Below are positions 36,066-43,750 of a stretch of DNA of 53,414 nucleotides, piece by piece. The stretch is from Bacteroidota bacterium (GTDB lineage: Bacteria; Bacteroidota; Bacteroidia; Flavobacteriales; Flavobacteriaceae): NCBI GenBank assembly GCA_023457535.1, contig JAEWLN010000149.1, forward strand, positions 1 to 53,414, given 5' to 3'. Position numbers and translations under genes: made by a program. The notes below the pieces were generated by a model. The model made no database searches. It was given only the letters and a program-made list of their open reading frames with translations, and was not told the DNA's origin. The first letter of the stretch is position 1. Every line of letters starts with the position of its first letter.

Positions 36066-36091
36066 CCCTTCCAAACAATCCCCTTCAAAAC

Positions 36092-36110
36092 TTAATGTTC
36101 TCTTAACATT
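36092..36110 (+). promoter_or_regulatory. Putative Pho box upstream of the phosphate uptake genes
   Basis: TTAATG and TTAACA are direct repeats 11 bp apart, the spacing of PhoB/PhoP half-sites, and end 7 bp before the -7 box, where a response regulator would replace a weak -33 element. The functional link is the phosphate transporter downstream. This is inference from spacing and context. Confidence 0.35.
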
Positions 36111-36117
36111 GAAATCC

Positions 36118-36125
36118 TACCTTTG
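36118..36125 (+). promoter_or_regulatory. -7 box TACCTTTG of the DUF47-PiT operon
   Basis: An exact TAnnTTTG match 19 bp before the ATG of the DUF47 gene. No TTG at -33. Confidence 0.55.
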
Positions 36126-36144
36126 CACCATCAAAAAAAACCAC

Positions 36145-36792
36145 ATGAACCTAAACAGTATCTTCCAGTTTTTAGTACCAAAGGACAAGAAGTTTTTCCC
36201 GCTTTTTGAGCAAGCATCAGCAAATTTAACATTGCTCGCCGAAACCTTGCACGAGGCCATCAACGTTCCCAAAGCAGAGCGCGAAGCTTACTTTATGAAA
36301 ATTGAGGAATTGGAAGGCAAAATCGAGGAAATCACCCATACTACACACCTGGAACTCAGCCGCAACTTCATCACGCCGTTTGACCGCGAGGACATCCATG
36401 CGCTGATCAAAGCCATTGACAATGTAGCCGATTACATGCACGGTGCCGCGAGTCGGATGCGTTTGTACCAGGTAGAAAAAATCACCAAGTCAATCCGCAA
36501 GCTCACTGAAATCAATCTGGAAGCATGTCAATTGATTGGCCTTGCGATCAAGCACCTCAAAGATTTGGACGGCAACCACAAGCGTATTGCCGACGTTTGC
36601 AAAAAGATCAACAAACTCGAAAGCAAGGCCGATACGGTATTTGACAAAGCCGTTGCCGATATTTTCGAAAACGAGACCGACGCCAAAAACATCATCAAGT
36701 ACAAAGAAGTGTTATCTGCACTCGAATCTGCATCGGACAAATGCAAAAGCGTGTCAAACGTTCTCGAACAGATTTCCGTAAAGCACTCGTAA
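36145..36792 (+). CDS. DUF47 (PhoU-like) phosphate transport regulator
   Basis: 215 residues from ATG at 36145 (MNLNSIFQFLVPKDKKFFPL). Upstream in-frame sequence runs through the 23-bp palindrome and the promoter and is not translated. The protein is all-helical, with the DUF47 opening PKDKKFFPLFEQ, the acidic metal-binding type segment DREDIHALIKAIDNVADYMH and a second PhoU-like bundle. DUF47 proteins pair with PiT-type carriers and modulate them. It is 18 bp upstream of the carrier gene, a clear operon. A possible Pho box suggests induction by phosphate limitation. Confidence 0.93.
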   Translation: MNLNSIFQFLVPKDKKFFPLFEQASANLTLLAETLHEAINVPKAEREAYFMKIEELEGKIEEITHTTHLELSRNFITPFDREDIHALIKAIDNVADYMHGAASRMRLYQVEKITKSIRKLTEINLEACQLIGLAIKHLKDLDGNHKRIADVCKKINKLESKADTVFDKAVADIFENETDAKNIIKYKEVLSALESASDKCKSVSNVLEQISVKHS

Positions 36793-36810
36793 AACCCCGA
36801 AAAACAAGCT

Positions 36811-37896
36811 ATGGATTTTACGTTGCTCATCATCATCATCGTACTGGCGCTCATATTTGACTACATCAACGGATTCCACGATGCGGCCAATTCAATTGCC
36901 ACCATTGTCGCCACCAAAGTCCTCACGCCGTTCCAGGCGGTTTTATGGGCGGCGGCTTTTAACTTCGCGGCTTATTTTATTTCCAAATTCATCATCGGGG
37001 AATTCAAGATCGGAAATACGATCGCAAAATCGGTCGAGGAGCATTTCATTACACTCGATGTAATTCTCGCCGGACTCATTGCCGCGATCATCTGGAACCT
37101 GCTCACCTGGAAACTCGGAATCCCGTCATCGTCTTCGCATACTTTATTAGGCGGATTTATGGGTGCGGCGCTCGCGCATGCCGGTGCTCTGTCGGCCATT
37201 ATCGACGGCAAGGAAGTAGATGTGATCAATTACGCCAAGGTGCTTCCGACGTTTCTGTTCATCTTTATGGCCCCGCTGCTCGGTTTGGTCATCGCCTACC
37301 TGCTCACGGTGATTATTATGTGGATTTGCCGCAAAGCCAATCCGTCCCGTGCCGATAGATGGTTTAAAAAGCTGCAACTGGTGTCCTCCGCGCTCTTTAG
37401 CCTGGGCCACGGTGGCAACGATGCCCAAAAGGTGATGGGTATCATTGGGGCGGCCGTCATCTGTTATAAGATGGATATGGGCGATCCGATCTATGCGGCG
37501 GCAGATTCAGCGGACCGTTTCAAATTATTCGTGAGCGACGAATTCTGGTGGTGGGTGCCACTGGCGAGTTTCGTAGTGATTGCACTTGGAACGCTGTCGG
37601 GCGGATGGAAAATCGTCAAAACGATGGGTTCCAAAATCACCAAGGTAACACCGTTGGAAGGCGTTGCGGCAGAAACTTCGGGCGCAATGACGCTCTACCT
37701 GACCGAGCACTTTGGCGTTCCGGTATCTACCACGCACACCATCACCGGTAGTATTATCGGGGTGGGAATTACCAAACGCGTATCGGCCGTTAGATGGGGC
37801 GTGACGATCAATTTGCTTTGGGCGTGGATTCTTACCATTCCGGTATCGGCTGTGATTGCAGGGATTTTCTACTATATATTGAAAGTTATCATTTAA
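36811..37896 (+). CDS. PiT-family inorganic phosphate transporter
   Basis: 361 residues, about ten membrane segments. The duplicated PiT signatures are present: the N-terminal GFHDAANSIATIVATKVL and the C-terminal GVPVSTTHTITGSIIGVG, plus SLGHGGNDAQKVMG and PSSSSHTLLGGF. It imports phosphate as a metal or proton symporter in the inner membrane. It is co-transcribed with the DUF47 gene and ends at a strong terminator. Confidence 0.95.
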   Translation: MDFTLLIIIIVLALIFDYINGFHDAANSIATIVATKVLTPFQAVLWAAAFNFAAYFISKFIIGEFKIGNTIAKSVEEHFITLDVILAGLIAAIIWNLLTWKLGIPSSSSHTLLGGFMGAALAHAGALSAIIDGKEVDVINYAKVLPTFLFIFMAPLLGLVIAYLLTVIIMWICRKANPSRADRWFKKLQLVSSALFSLGHGGNDAQKVMGIIGAAVICYKMDMGDPIYAAADSADRFKLFVSDEFWWWVPLASFVVIALGTLSGGWKIVKTMGSKITKVTPLEGVAAETSGAMTLYLTEHFGVPVSTTHTITGSIIGVGITKRVSAVRWGVTINLLWAWILTIPVSAVIAGIFYYILKVII

Positions 37897-37902
37897 CAGA
37901 CG

Positions 37903-37929
37903 AGCCGCTTTATCGAGCGGCTTTTTTTA
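37903..37929 (+). terminator. Terminator after the PiT gene
   Basis: AGCCGCT-TTATCG-AGCGGCT stem-loop followed by seven T, overlapping the convergent gene's stop. Confidence 0.88.
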
Positions 37930-38472
37930 TGGGATTTGATCGGCCAGTTCGAGCAGTTTGAGCACGGTTTTCCAATTGCGCGCCGTGGAATCGAGTTGCA
38001 GCTTTTTTTCGATCACGGCATTGCTGAGCTTGGTTTTTCCAGCGCCGTCCGCATAATGGATGTAAATATTGTTCCCGATGATTTCGAATCGGTCATTTCC
38101 AAAATCCATTGATTCGAGCACCCTTGCGTTTTCAGGTTTCGGTCTTTCCGACAAAAATGAAACATAGGGTTGCGGCAGCGCGATACTGTCTTTCTGAAAC
38201 GGGTTCAAGGCGACAGTTTGCCGCAGCGCATCAGGCGTTACCACAAGCACGCGTACGTCGAACCCAAATTGTTTTCTGATCAGATCGTGTATCTGCGTTT
38301 CGAGCTTTGCCGTAGCTGAGACCGCACTTTGAAACAGGATGTTGCCGCTTTGGATGTACGTCGAAACGTTTGTAAACCCGAGTTCGCCAAGGGCGTTTCG
38401 CAGCGCTTCCATTTTGATGAGCTTTTGACCCGAGACGTTGATTCCGCGCAATAGGGCGATGTAGGTTTTCAT
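37927..38472 (-). CDS. DUF1697 family protein
   Basis: 181 residues with the family opening MKTYIALLRGINVSGQKLIK, then LRNALGELGFTNVSTYIQSG followed by NILF. These signatures define DUF1697, a widespread cytosolic family without an assigned reaction. The fold is thought to be ferredoxin-like in its N-terminal half. It has only a 1-bp gap to the upstream gene, so it is the last gene of a three-gene minus-strand operon with the barrel protein and the EEP enzyme. Confidence 0.92.
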   Translation of the reverse strand: MKTYIALLRGINVSGQKLIKMEALRNALGELGFTNVSTYIQSGNILFQSAVSATAKLETQIHDLIRKQFGFDVRVLVVTPDALRQTVALNPFQKDSIALPQPYVSFLSERPKPENARVLESMDFGNDRFEIIGNNIYIHYADGAGKTKLSNAVIEKKLQLDSTARNWKTVLKLLELADQIP

Positions 38473-38473
38473 G

Positions 38474-39163
38474 TTAAAAGGTGTAGCCGATTCTAAAATT
38501 GATCGTAAAGTTATAGAACCAATCGGTGCTTTCGCTTAAATTATGACTTTCCTGCCCAAAGATATCGTGACTGAACGTCGACTCATCAACACGGAGGTCA
38601 AAATTTCTTTCAATGTTGCTTACGTTGCGCCGCAATCTTCCCACAGCAATCGATGGTTCCATTATAAATCGACGGCTGAAATGGTGCTGGTAACCTGCCG
38701 TCAGGTTCATTCCGAATACTTTTCGTTTTACCCCGAACACATCGCTGTATCGGCCATTAACCGTGTCCTGCGGATCACTTTTGACGTAGAAAATAGTTGT
38801 CGTAAACCGGTTTTGTCTGTAAAATGGCTGAATCCCCAAAAATAGTCCTCCGGGTTTTGTAAACCACGCGGCTTTGAATAGTTGCAGCAGATAGCCGCGC
38901 AGTTCGACGTTTGCTTTAAAGCCCTTTGATTTGTAGTACAATGTGTCCGGCTTCCCATTGACATCGTACAACTGTGGCCCGCCCTCGACCAGCAAGCTTA
39001 TTGCAGGCAAGATTTTTCGTTCAATTGAGAACTGAACCGTAGGGAAATTTGCACCGTCAACCAATTGGGTACCATTTATTTTTACATTCCACAGCTTATC
39101 GTGAACATTTTGGCCATTTACGCAGCAATTCGCGAAAACAAATACAATCCAAAAATTTTTCAT
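38474..39163 (-). CDS. Small outer-membrane barrel protein (DUF3575-like)
   Basis: 229 residues with a signal peptide (MKNFWIVFVFANCCVNGQ). The rest alternates short amphipathic strands ending in aromatic residues (GGLFLGIQPFYRQNRF, MNLTAGYQHHFSRRF, and the last strand FTINFRIGYTF), indicating an eight-strand-type barrel like the DUF3575/OmpA-N group. The start codon follows the previous gene's stop with no gap (TAG ATG), implying translational coupling to the EEP gene. Function unknown. Confidence 0.75.
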   Translation of the reverse strand: MKNFWIVFVFANCCVNGQNVHDKLWNVKINGTQLVDGANFPTVQFSIERKILPAISLLVEGGPQLYDVNGKPDTLYYKSKGFKANVELRGYLLQLFKAAWFTKPGGLFLGIQPFYRQNRFTTTIFYVKSDPQDTVNGRYSDVFGVKRKVFGMNLTAGYQHHFSRRFIMEPSIAVGRLRRNVSNIERNFDLRVDESTFSHDIFGQESHNLSESTDWFYNFTINFRIGYTF

Positions 39164-39991
39164 CTATTTCAAGATTAATTCTGCGTACACCGGCAAATGG
39201 TCCGATGGATACCTGCAATCCTTAGAATCGCTCAAAACCGCGTGTTTTAAAACCGCAATGTCTTTCGAGACGAAAATATAATCGATGCGTTGCGTGACGG
39301 GCTCGTGAAATTTAAATCCGTTGAACGTCCCCGATGGCCCGAACGGCGTTGATCGGCACAACGGTTTCGCGTCGTTCAGATGATCCAAAATCGCACGATA
39401 AGCCGGACTATCCGGCAATGAATTGAAATCGCCCGTAAAAATCACAGGCAGATTTTGCGCGTTGACCGATTTGATTTTTTCGACAATCAGTTGCACGCCA
39501 TTGACCCGGGCCATTTCACCGATGTGGTCCAGATGCGTGTTAAAAACATAAAACCGATTTCCGGAGGTTACATCTTCTAACAATCCATACGTACAAATGC
39601 GCTCGTAGGCCGCATCCCAGCCTTTGGACTTTTTTTCAGGCGTTTCTGACAGCCAGAATGTCGATTCGGACAGGCATCGGAACTTTTGGCTGTTGTAGAA
39701 AATTGCGCAGAATTCGCCTTGGGTCTTTGAACCGTCACGGCTGGCGCCGATGTAGCGGTGATGCGCCAGTTGCCCGGCAATGAAGTTAAGTTGGTGCGCT
39801 TTGCCTTCCTGCGTACCGATGATGTCCGCATTGTAAAAAGCGAGCTGGCCGGCCAGAAAGTCGCGCCGGAATTCCCAGTTGTTTTCCCCATTGCCGCCAA
39901 AATCCACACGCAGATTGTAGGACATGACCTTCATTTGCTGCGAAAACATTGTGGTAGTTAGCAAAACCAATAAAAATGCCAGTGGTCTCAT
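39164..39991 (-). CDS. Secreted endonuclease/exonuclease/phosphatase (EEP) family enzyme
   Basis: 275 residues with an N-terminal signal peptide (MRPLAFLLVLLTTTMFSQ). The EEP motifs are clear: MKVMSYNLRVDFGG (metal-binding Asn), DIIGTQEGKAHQL (catalytic Glu), FNTHLDHIGEMAR, FTGDFNSLPDS and the C-terminal YPSDHLPVYAEL His. Metal-dependent hydrolysis of a phosphodiester or phosphate ester in the periplasm or outside. It is the first gene of the operon with the barrel protein and DUF1697, perhaps for nutrient recovery, though the substrate is unknown. Confidence 0.92.
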   Translation of the reverse strand: MRPLAFLLVLLTTTMFSQQMKVMSYNLRVDFGGNGENNWEFRRDFLAGQLAFYNADIIGTQEGKAHQLNFIAGQLAHHRYIGASRDGSKTQGEFCAIFYNSQKFRCLSESTFWLSETPEKKSKGWDAAYERICTYGLLEDVTSGNRFYVFNTHLDHIGEMARVNGVQLIVEKIKSVNAQNLPVIFTGDFNSLPDSPAYRAILDHLNDAKPLCRSTPFGPSGTFNGFKFHEPVTQRIDYIFVSKDIAVLKHAVLSDSKDCRYPSDHLPVYAELILK

Positions 39992-40111
39992 TGGCCAAAT
40001 GTAAGCAAGTTTACGGTCAATTGTGTAACAACGTGCTGCAATCGTGTAAGTCGGTGCGCCCGCTTTGCGCTAAATTCGGTTGGCGAAATAAGAACGATAA
40101 ACGATAAAAAA

Positions 40112-40648
40112 ATGGACAGCATCAACAAAAACCAACCGGAAGACAATTTCAGGAACCTGCTGGGCGAGGAAGCACTGGAAAAATTAAAAACATTGGCAAA
40201 AAAAGGCGGATCGTGTTTTTTTTGCACCAAGATCAAAACCGGCGAGCATTTCTCGACACGCCCAATGGCGCCCGAAAAAATCGACGACAACGGCCATTTT
40301 TGGTTCCTGAGCGCAAACGACAGTCATAAAAACCTTGAACTCGGGCAGGATCCCGCCACGCAATTGTTGTTTCAGGGATCCAGTTATTCAGATTTTTTAA
40401 CCCTTTATGGAACCACGAAGATTTCCCGCGACAAGGCCAGAATAGAGGAATTATGGGACGATACGATGAAAACCTGGTTCACTGAAGGCAAGGACGACCC
40501 GCGCATCACCGTGCTCGAGTTCATCCCGACCGAAGGATATTACTGGGATACCAAACACAATATGCTTGTCGCGATGGCCAAACGGTTGTACGGCGCCGCA
40601 GTAGGAGAGACGTATGACGATTCCATTGAAGGAAAAATCAAGCCTTAA
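40112..40648 (+). CDS. Pyridoxamine 5'-phosphate oxidase-fold protein (general stress protein 26 type)
   Basis: 178 residues. The split-barrel flavin-binding fold shows in FSTRPMAPEKIDDNGHFWFL, LQGSSYSDFLTLYGTTKISR and ITVLEFIPTEGYYWD. This is the general-stress FMN/F420-binding branch rather than PdxH itself. It probably binds a flavin in the cytosol; the reaction is unknown. The long N-terminal helix (NFRNLLGEEALEKLKTLAKK) is typical. A TAAATTCG box 34 bp before the ATG may be the promoter. Convergent with prfB across a nested inverted repeat. Confidence 0.88.
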   Translation: MDSINKNQPEDNFRNLLGEEALEKLKTLAKKGGSCFFCTKIKTGEHFSTRPMAPEKIDDNGHFWFLSANDSHKNLELGQDPATQLLFQGSSYSDFLTLYGTTKISRDKARIEELWDDTMKTWFTEGKDDPRITVLEFIPTEGYYWDTKHNMLVAMAKRLYGAAVGETYDDSIEGKIKP

Positions 40649-40655
40649 GTAAACT

Positions 40656-40737
40656 AAAATCCCATCAGTAAAATTCCAGGTTCCAAAGCGGCAAGATTAG
40701 TTTGTCGGGTTGGGATTTGGAATTTTTTTGGGATTTT
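40656..40737. repeat. Nested inverted repeat between the PPOX gene and prfB
   Basis: AAAATCCC (40656-40663) pairs with GGGATTTT (40730-40737), and inside it AAAATTCCA (40670-40678) pairs with TGGAATTTT (40718-40726). Two stacked arms are separated by small internal loops. Position between two convergent stops fits a bidirectional transcript end; the sequence also resembles a dispersed AT-rich flavobacterial repeat. Confidence 0.6.
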
Positions 40738-40746
40738 CCCGACGAT

Positions 40747-41844
40747 TTAATCTTCTTCTTTTTGACCCATCATCATCAGATAGGCTTTGAGAAACGCATC
40801 GATTTCGCCATCCATCACCGCATCGACATTGCTTGTTTCATACGATGTGCGCACGTCCTTAACCAGTTTGTAGGGCTGCATGACGTAATTGCGGATTTGC
40901 GATCCCCATTCGATTTTCATTTTCCCGGCTTCGATATCGGCGCGTTGGGCCAGGCGTTTTTTAAGCTCGATTTCGTACAATTGCGAGCGGAGCATTTGCA
41001 TGGCACGCTGGCGGTTGTCGTGCTGCGAACGCGTTTCAGAACATTGGATCTGGATACCGGTGGGCTTGTGCACGAGCTGGACCTTGGTTTCGACCTTGTT
41101 GACGTTTTGTCCGCCGGCGCCGGAGGAACGCGCCGTGGTGATCTCAATATCGGCGGGGTTGATCTCAATTTCGATCGTATCGTCGACCAGCGGATAAACA
41201 TACACCGATACAAATGAGGTGTGGCGCTTGGCGTTGCTGTCAAAAGGCGAGATGCGCACCAAACGGTGCACGCCGTTTTCGCCCTTGAGCCACCCGAATG
41301 CAAAATCGCCTTCGATCTCGAGCGTGACGGTCTTGATGCCGGCCACGTCGCCTTCCTGGAAGTTGAGTTCGCGGATTTTGTATCCTTGCCGTTCTGCCCA
41401 CATCAAATACATGCGCATGAGCATTCCGGCCCAATCGCACGATTCGGTACCGCCGGCGCCGGCTGTGATTTGAAGCACGGCGCTCAGTGAATCCCCTTCA
41501 TCAGAGAGCATGTTTTTGAATTCGATGTTTTCGATAAGCGTATTGGTTTTGTCGAATTGTTCGTCGAGTTCCTGCTCAGTGAGTTCGCCTTCTTTGTAGA
41601 ATTCGTAGGCCAGCTGCAGCTCGTCGGCCATTTCGGTGGCTTTGTTGTAATCTTCGACCCAACTTTTTTTGGTGCGCAGGTTTTTGACAATAAGTTCGGC
41701 TTCGCGGGCGTTGTTCCAAAAGTCTGGCGCAAAGGTTTTCTCTTCTTCGTTGGCAATTTCGATGAGTTTGGCGTCGATGTCGAGGTACTTTCTAAGGGCC
41801 GACAATCGTTCTGCAATACCTTTGATTTGTTCGGTATTTGTCAT
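40747..41844 (-). CDS. prfB: Peptide chain release factor 2
   Basis: 365 residues in a single frame. RF2-specific SPF (ISPFDSNAKRHTSF) and the catalytic GGQ (SGAGGQNVNKVET) are present, so it recognises UGA/UAA and triggers peptide release on the ribosome. The usual programmed +1 frameshift site (CTT TGA C near codon 25) is absent: the equivalent place reads CTC GAC within KYLDIDAK, so expression is not autoregulated that way. The gene starts at ATG 41842-41844, 40 bp from copy B of the Flavo-1-like repeat on the opposite strand. Confidence 0.96.
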   Translation of the reverse strand: MTNTEQIKGIAERLSALRKYLDIDAKLIEIANEEEKTFAPDFWNNAREAELIVKNLRTKKSWVEDYNKATEMADELQLAYEFYKEGELTEQELDEQFDKTNTLIENIEFKNMLSDEGDSLSAVLQITAGAGGTESCDWAGMLMRMYLMWAERQGYKIRELNFQEGDVAGIKTVTLEIEGDFAFGWLKGENGVHRLVRISPFDSNAKRHTSFVSVYVYPLVDDTIEIEINPADIEITTARSSGAGGQNVNKVETKVQLVHKPTGIQIQCSETRSQHDNRQRAMQMLRSQLYEIELKKRLAQRADIEAGKMKIEWGSQIRNYVMQPYKLVKDVRTSYETSNVDAVMDGEIDAFLKAYLMMMGQKEED

Positions 41845-41883
41845 AAATAGTTTTTATTTTTGCGGGACGTGGTTGGATTCGAA

Positions 41884-41967
41884 AAAGCCCTAGCCCTGAT
41901 GGAAGCGGCATCCTTTTTTGCGCTTCTTCAGCGCGAAAAAGATACAGCGGACAGCAGGAATAAGCTC
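41884..41967 (+). ncRNA. Flavo-1-like structured repeat, copy B
   Basis: AGCCCTAGCCC to AGCTCCT. The outer blocks are as in copy A; the inner hairpin is CTTTTTTGCGC ... GCGCGAAAAAG with loop TTCTTCA, so paired bases differ while the fold stays. It ends 38 bp before the threonine aldolase ATG on the same strand. Confidence 0.55.
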
Positions 41968-42005
41968 CTTTAAAACCACACAAAAATAGACATCCTTTTG
42001 CGATT

Positions 42006-43028
42006 ATGGAAATAAATTTAGTCAGCGACACCGTAACCAAGCCCAGCAATGAGATGCTGCAGGCGATGTTCAGGGCCAAGGTGGGCGACGACGTATATAA
42101 ACAGGACCCTACGGTCAACGAGCTCGAGGCGCGGCTGGCGCATTTTTTTGGGATGGAAGCGGCACTTTTTTTTCCGTCCGGGACGATGGCCAACCAGGCG
42201 GCGATCAAACTTCATACACAGCCCGGGGAGCAGCTCATCGCCGACAAATACGCGCATATCTTTAATTATGAGGCCGGCGGCGTGGCATTCAACAGCGGGG
42301 TTTCATGCCAATTGCTCGACGGCAACCGCGGCATGATCAATGCTGAACAGGTGCGTGGCGCGATCAACGATCCGGAATTTTACCATGCGCCGATGACCTC
42401 GCTGGTTTGCGTCGAAAATACGACCAACAAAGGCGGCGGGGCATGCTACGATTTGGAGGAACTCAAAAAGATCAGGGCGGTGTGCGACGCGCACGGTTTA
42501 AAATTTCACCTTGACGGCGCCCGGATATGGAATGCGATGGTGGCCAAAAACCAGCATCCGAGTTGGTTTGGGCCTGTGTTCGATACGATATCGGTGTGTT
42601 TGTCCAAAGGGCTTGGCGCGCCGGTGGGATCGGTGCTGTTATCGGATAAAAAGACCATTCATAAAGCGCTGCGCATCAGAAAGGTACTGGGCGGCGGAAT
42701 GCGTCAGGCGGGTTATCTTGCGGCGGCCGGGATTTACGCACTCGAGAACAACATCACGCGTTTGGCCGAAGACCATCGGCGGGCGAAAGAACTGGCTGTT
42801 GCGTTGCAAAAATGCACCTGGGTTTCCCATGTGGAACCGGTGGAAACGAATATATTGATTTTTTCAGTCCATCCGTCGTTCAATCAGGCCGACATCATTC
42901 AAAAACTCAAAGAGAAAAGCATCTTCATCAGCTCGATGGGTCACGGCAAACTGCGCATCGTGACGCATCTGGATTATAAGGAAGTGATGCATTCGTATGT
43001 TTTGGAGGCGTTGGGGAAGGTTTTTTAG
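42006..43028 (+). CDS. ltaE: Low-specificity L-threonine aldolase (PLP)
   Basis: 340 residues with the fold-type I PLP features of the family: MEINLVSDTVTKPSNEML start, HLDGARIWNA (Asp binding the pyridine nitrogen), and the Schiff-base lysine in CLSKGLGAPVGS. It cleaves threonine or allo-threonine to glycine and acetaldehyde. The Flavo-1-like copy B lies immediately upstream on the same strand. Downstream, the stop codon abuts an 8-bp tandem repeat array. Confidence 0.93.
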   Translation: MEINLVSDTVTKPSNEMLQAMFRAKVGDDVYKQDPTVNELEARLAHFFGMEAALFFPSGTMANQAAIKLHTQPGEQLIADKYAHIFNYEAGGVAFNSGVSCQLLDGNRGMINAEQVRGAINDPEFYHAPMTSLVCVENTTNKGGGACYDLEELKKIRAVCDAHGLKFHLDGARIWNAMVAKNQHPSWFGPVFDTISVCLSKGLGAPVGSVLLSDKKTIHKALRIRKVLGGGMRQAGYLAAAGIYALENNITRLAEDHRRAKELAVALQKCTWVSHVEPVETNILIFSVHPSFNQADIIQKLKEKSIFISSMGHGKLRIVTHLDYKEVMHSYVLEALGKVF

Positions 43029-43215
43029 TCGTAAAGTCGGAGAGTCGTAAAGTCTTAAAGTCGTAAAGTCTTAAAGTCGTAAAGTCGTAAAGTCTTAAAG
43101 TCGTAAAGTCATTCATAAAGGCGGAAAGGCGTAAAGTCGTAAAGGCGGAAAGTCGTAAAGGCGGAGAGTCGTGAAGTCGTAAAGGCGGAAAGTCATAAAG
43201 GCTTGGAGGCGAAAA
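43028..43215. repeat. 8-bp tandem repeat array, unit GTCGTAAA
   Basis: About 23 imperfect copies of GTCGTAAA, with variants GTCTTAAA, GGCGGAAA and GTCGGAGA, begin at the threonine aldolase stop. The first ten units are the most regular and the right half drifts to GGCGGAAA. An 8-bp unit gives a 24-bp (8-codon) period, so all frames give repetitive peptides such as TTLRLYDF; it is not a gene. Confidence 0.9.
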
Positions 43216-43290
43216 AACGAACGGAAAATCGAGAGATATTCCTATACGGAGCGCGCGCCTTGGGCTTTTATGACTTTAAGCGTTTCGACT

Positions 43291-43605
43291 CTAAAAAATT
43301 CCCGGAATATTCGGCAATCCATCCTTAGCCGCCGCAGCCAATTCTGCCTCGTTGATGGCAGTTGCACGGTCGATGGCGTTGTTCATAACTAACACCAGGT
43401 AATCCTCGAGTTGCTCTTTGTCCTCGAGCAGCGCATCGTCTATGGCGATGGATTTGATTTTGCGATTGGCCGTAAGGGTGACCTTGAGCAAGCCGTCATT
43501 GCTTTGCTGGTCAACCAGTACGGTGTCGAGGCGCTTCTTGGTTTCTTCTACTTTTTTCTGGGCTTCCTGTAATTTGCCCATCATTCCCATCAGATCTCCG
43601 AACAT
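43291..43605 (-). CDS. ybaB: YbaB/EbfC-family nucleoid-associated protein
   Basis: 104 residues. It starts MFGDLMGMMGKLQEAQKKVE, the typical amphipathic helix, followed by the central strands GLLKVTLTANRKIKSIAIDD and a C-terminal helix. YbaB dimers bind DNA and are often encoded next to dnaX/recR, but not here. A TTG-N20-TAATTTCG promoter lies directly upstream. Confidence 0.92.
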   Translation of the reverse strand: MFGDLMGMMGKLQEAQKKVEETKKRLDTVLVDQQSNDGLLKVTLTANRKIKSIAIDDALLEDKEQLEDYLVLVMNNAIDRATAINEAELAAAAKDGLPNIPGIF

Positions 43606-43633
43606 GTTGATAATTTTTGTGATTATTGCAGGC

Positions 43634-43664
43634 CGAAATTACTAAATTGCAATGTGATATTCAA
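43634..43664 (-). promoter_or_regulatory. Promoter of ybaB
   Basis: On the minus strand TTG (43662-43664), 20 bp, TAATTTCG (43634-43641), one mismatch to the -7 consensus; 28 bp to the ATG. Confidence 0.5.
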
Positions 43665-43710
43665 CAAACAAATCAACGAAAAATGTAATCGCTTTAGCCT
43701 TGCATTGAAG

Positions 43711-43718
43711 TAGGTTTG
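43711..43718 (+). promoter_or_regulatory. -7 box TAGGTTTG of oligopeptidase B
   Basis: Exact TAnnTTTG match; an in-frame TTG at 43721 lies almost on the expected start site, which favours translation from ATG at 43751. Confidence 0.5.
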
Positions 43719-43750
43719 CATTGGCGTATCCGAAAAACAAAATCAATTTG

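Noticed and set aside
42928..43116. Minus-strand ORF with repeated TTLRLYDF peptide
   Set aside because: It is a translation of the 8-bp tandem array and overlaps the end of ltaE; the other frames give similar repeats.
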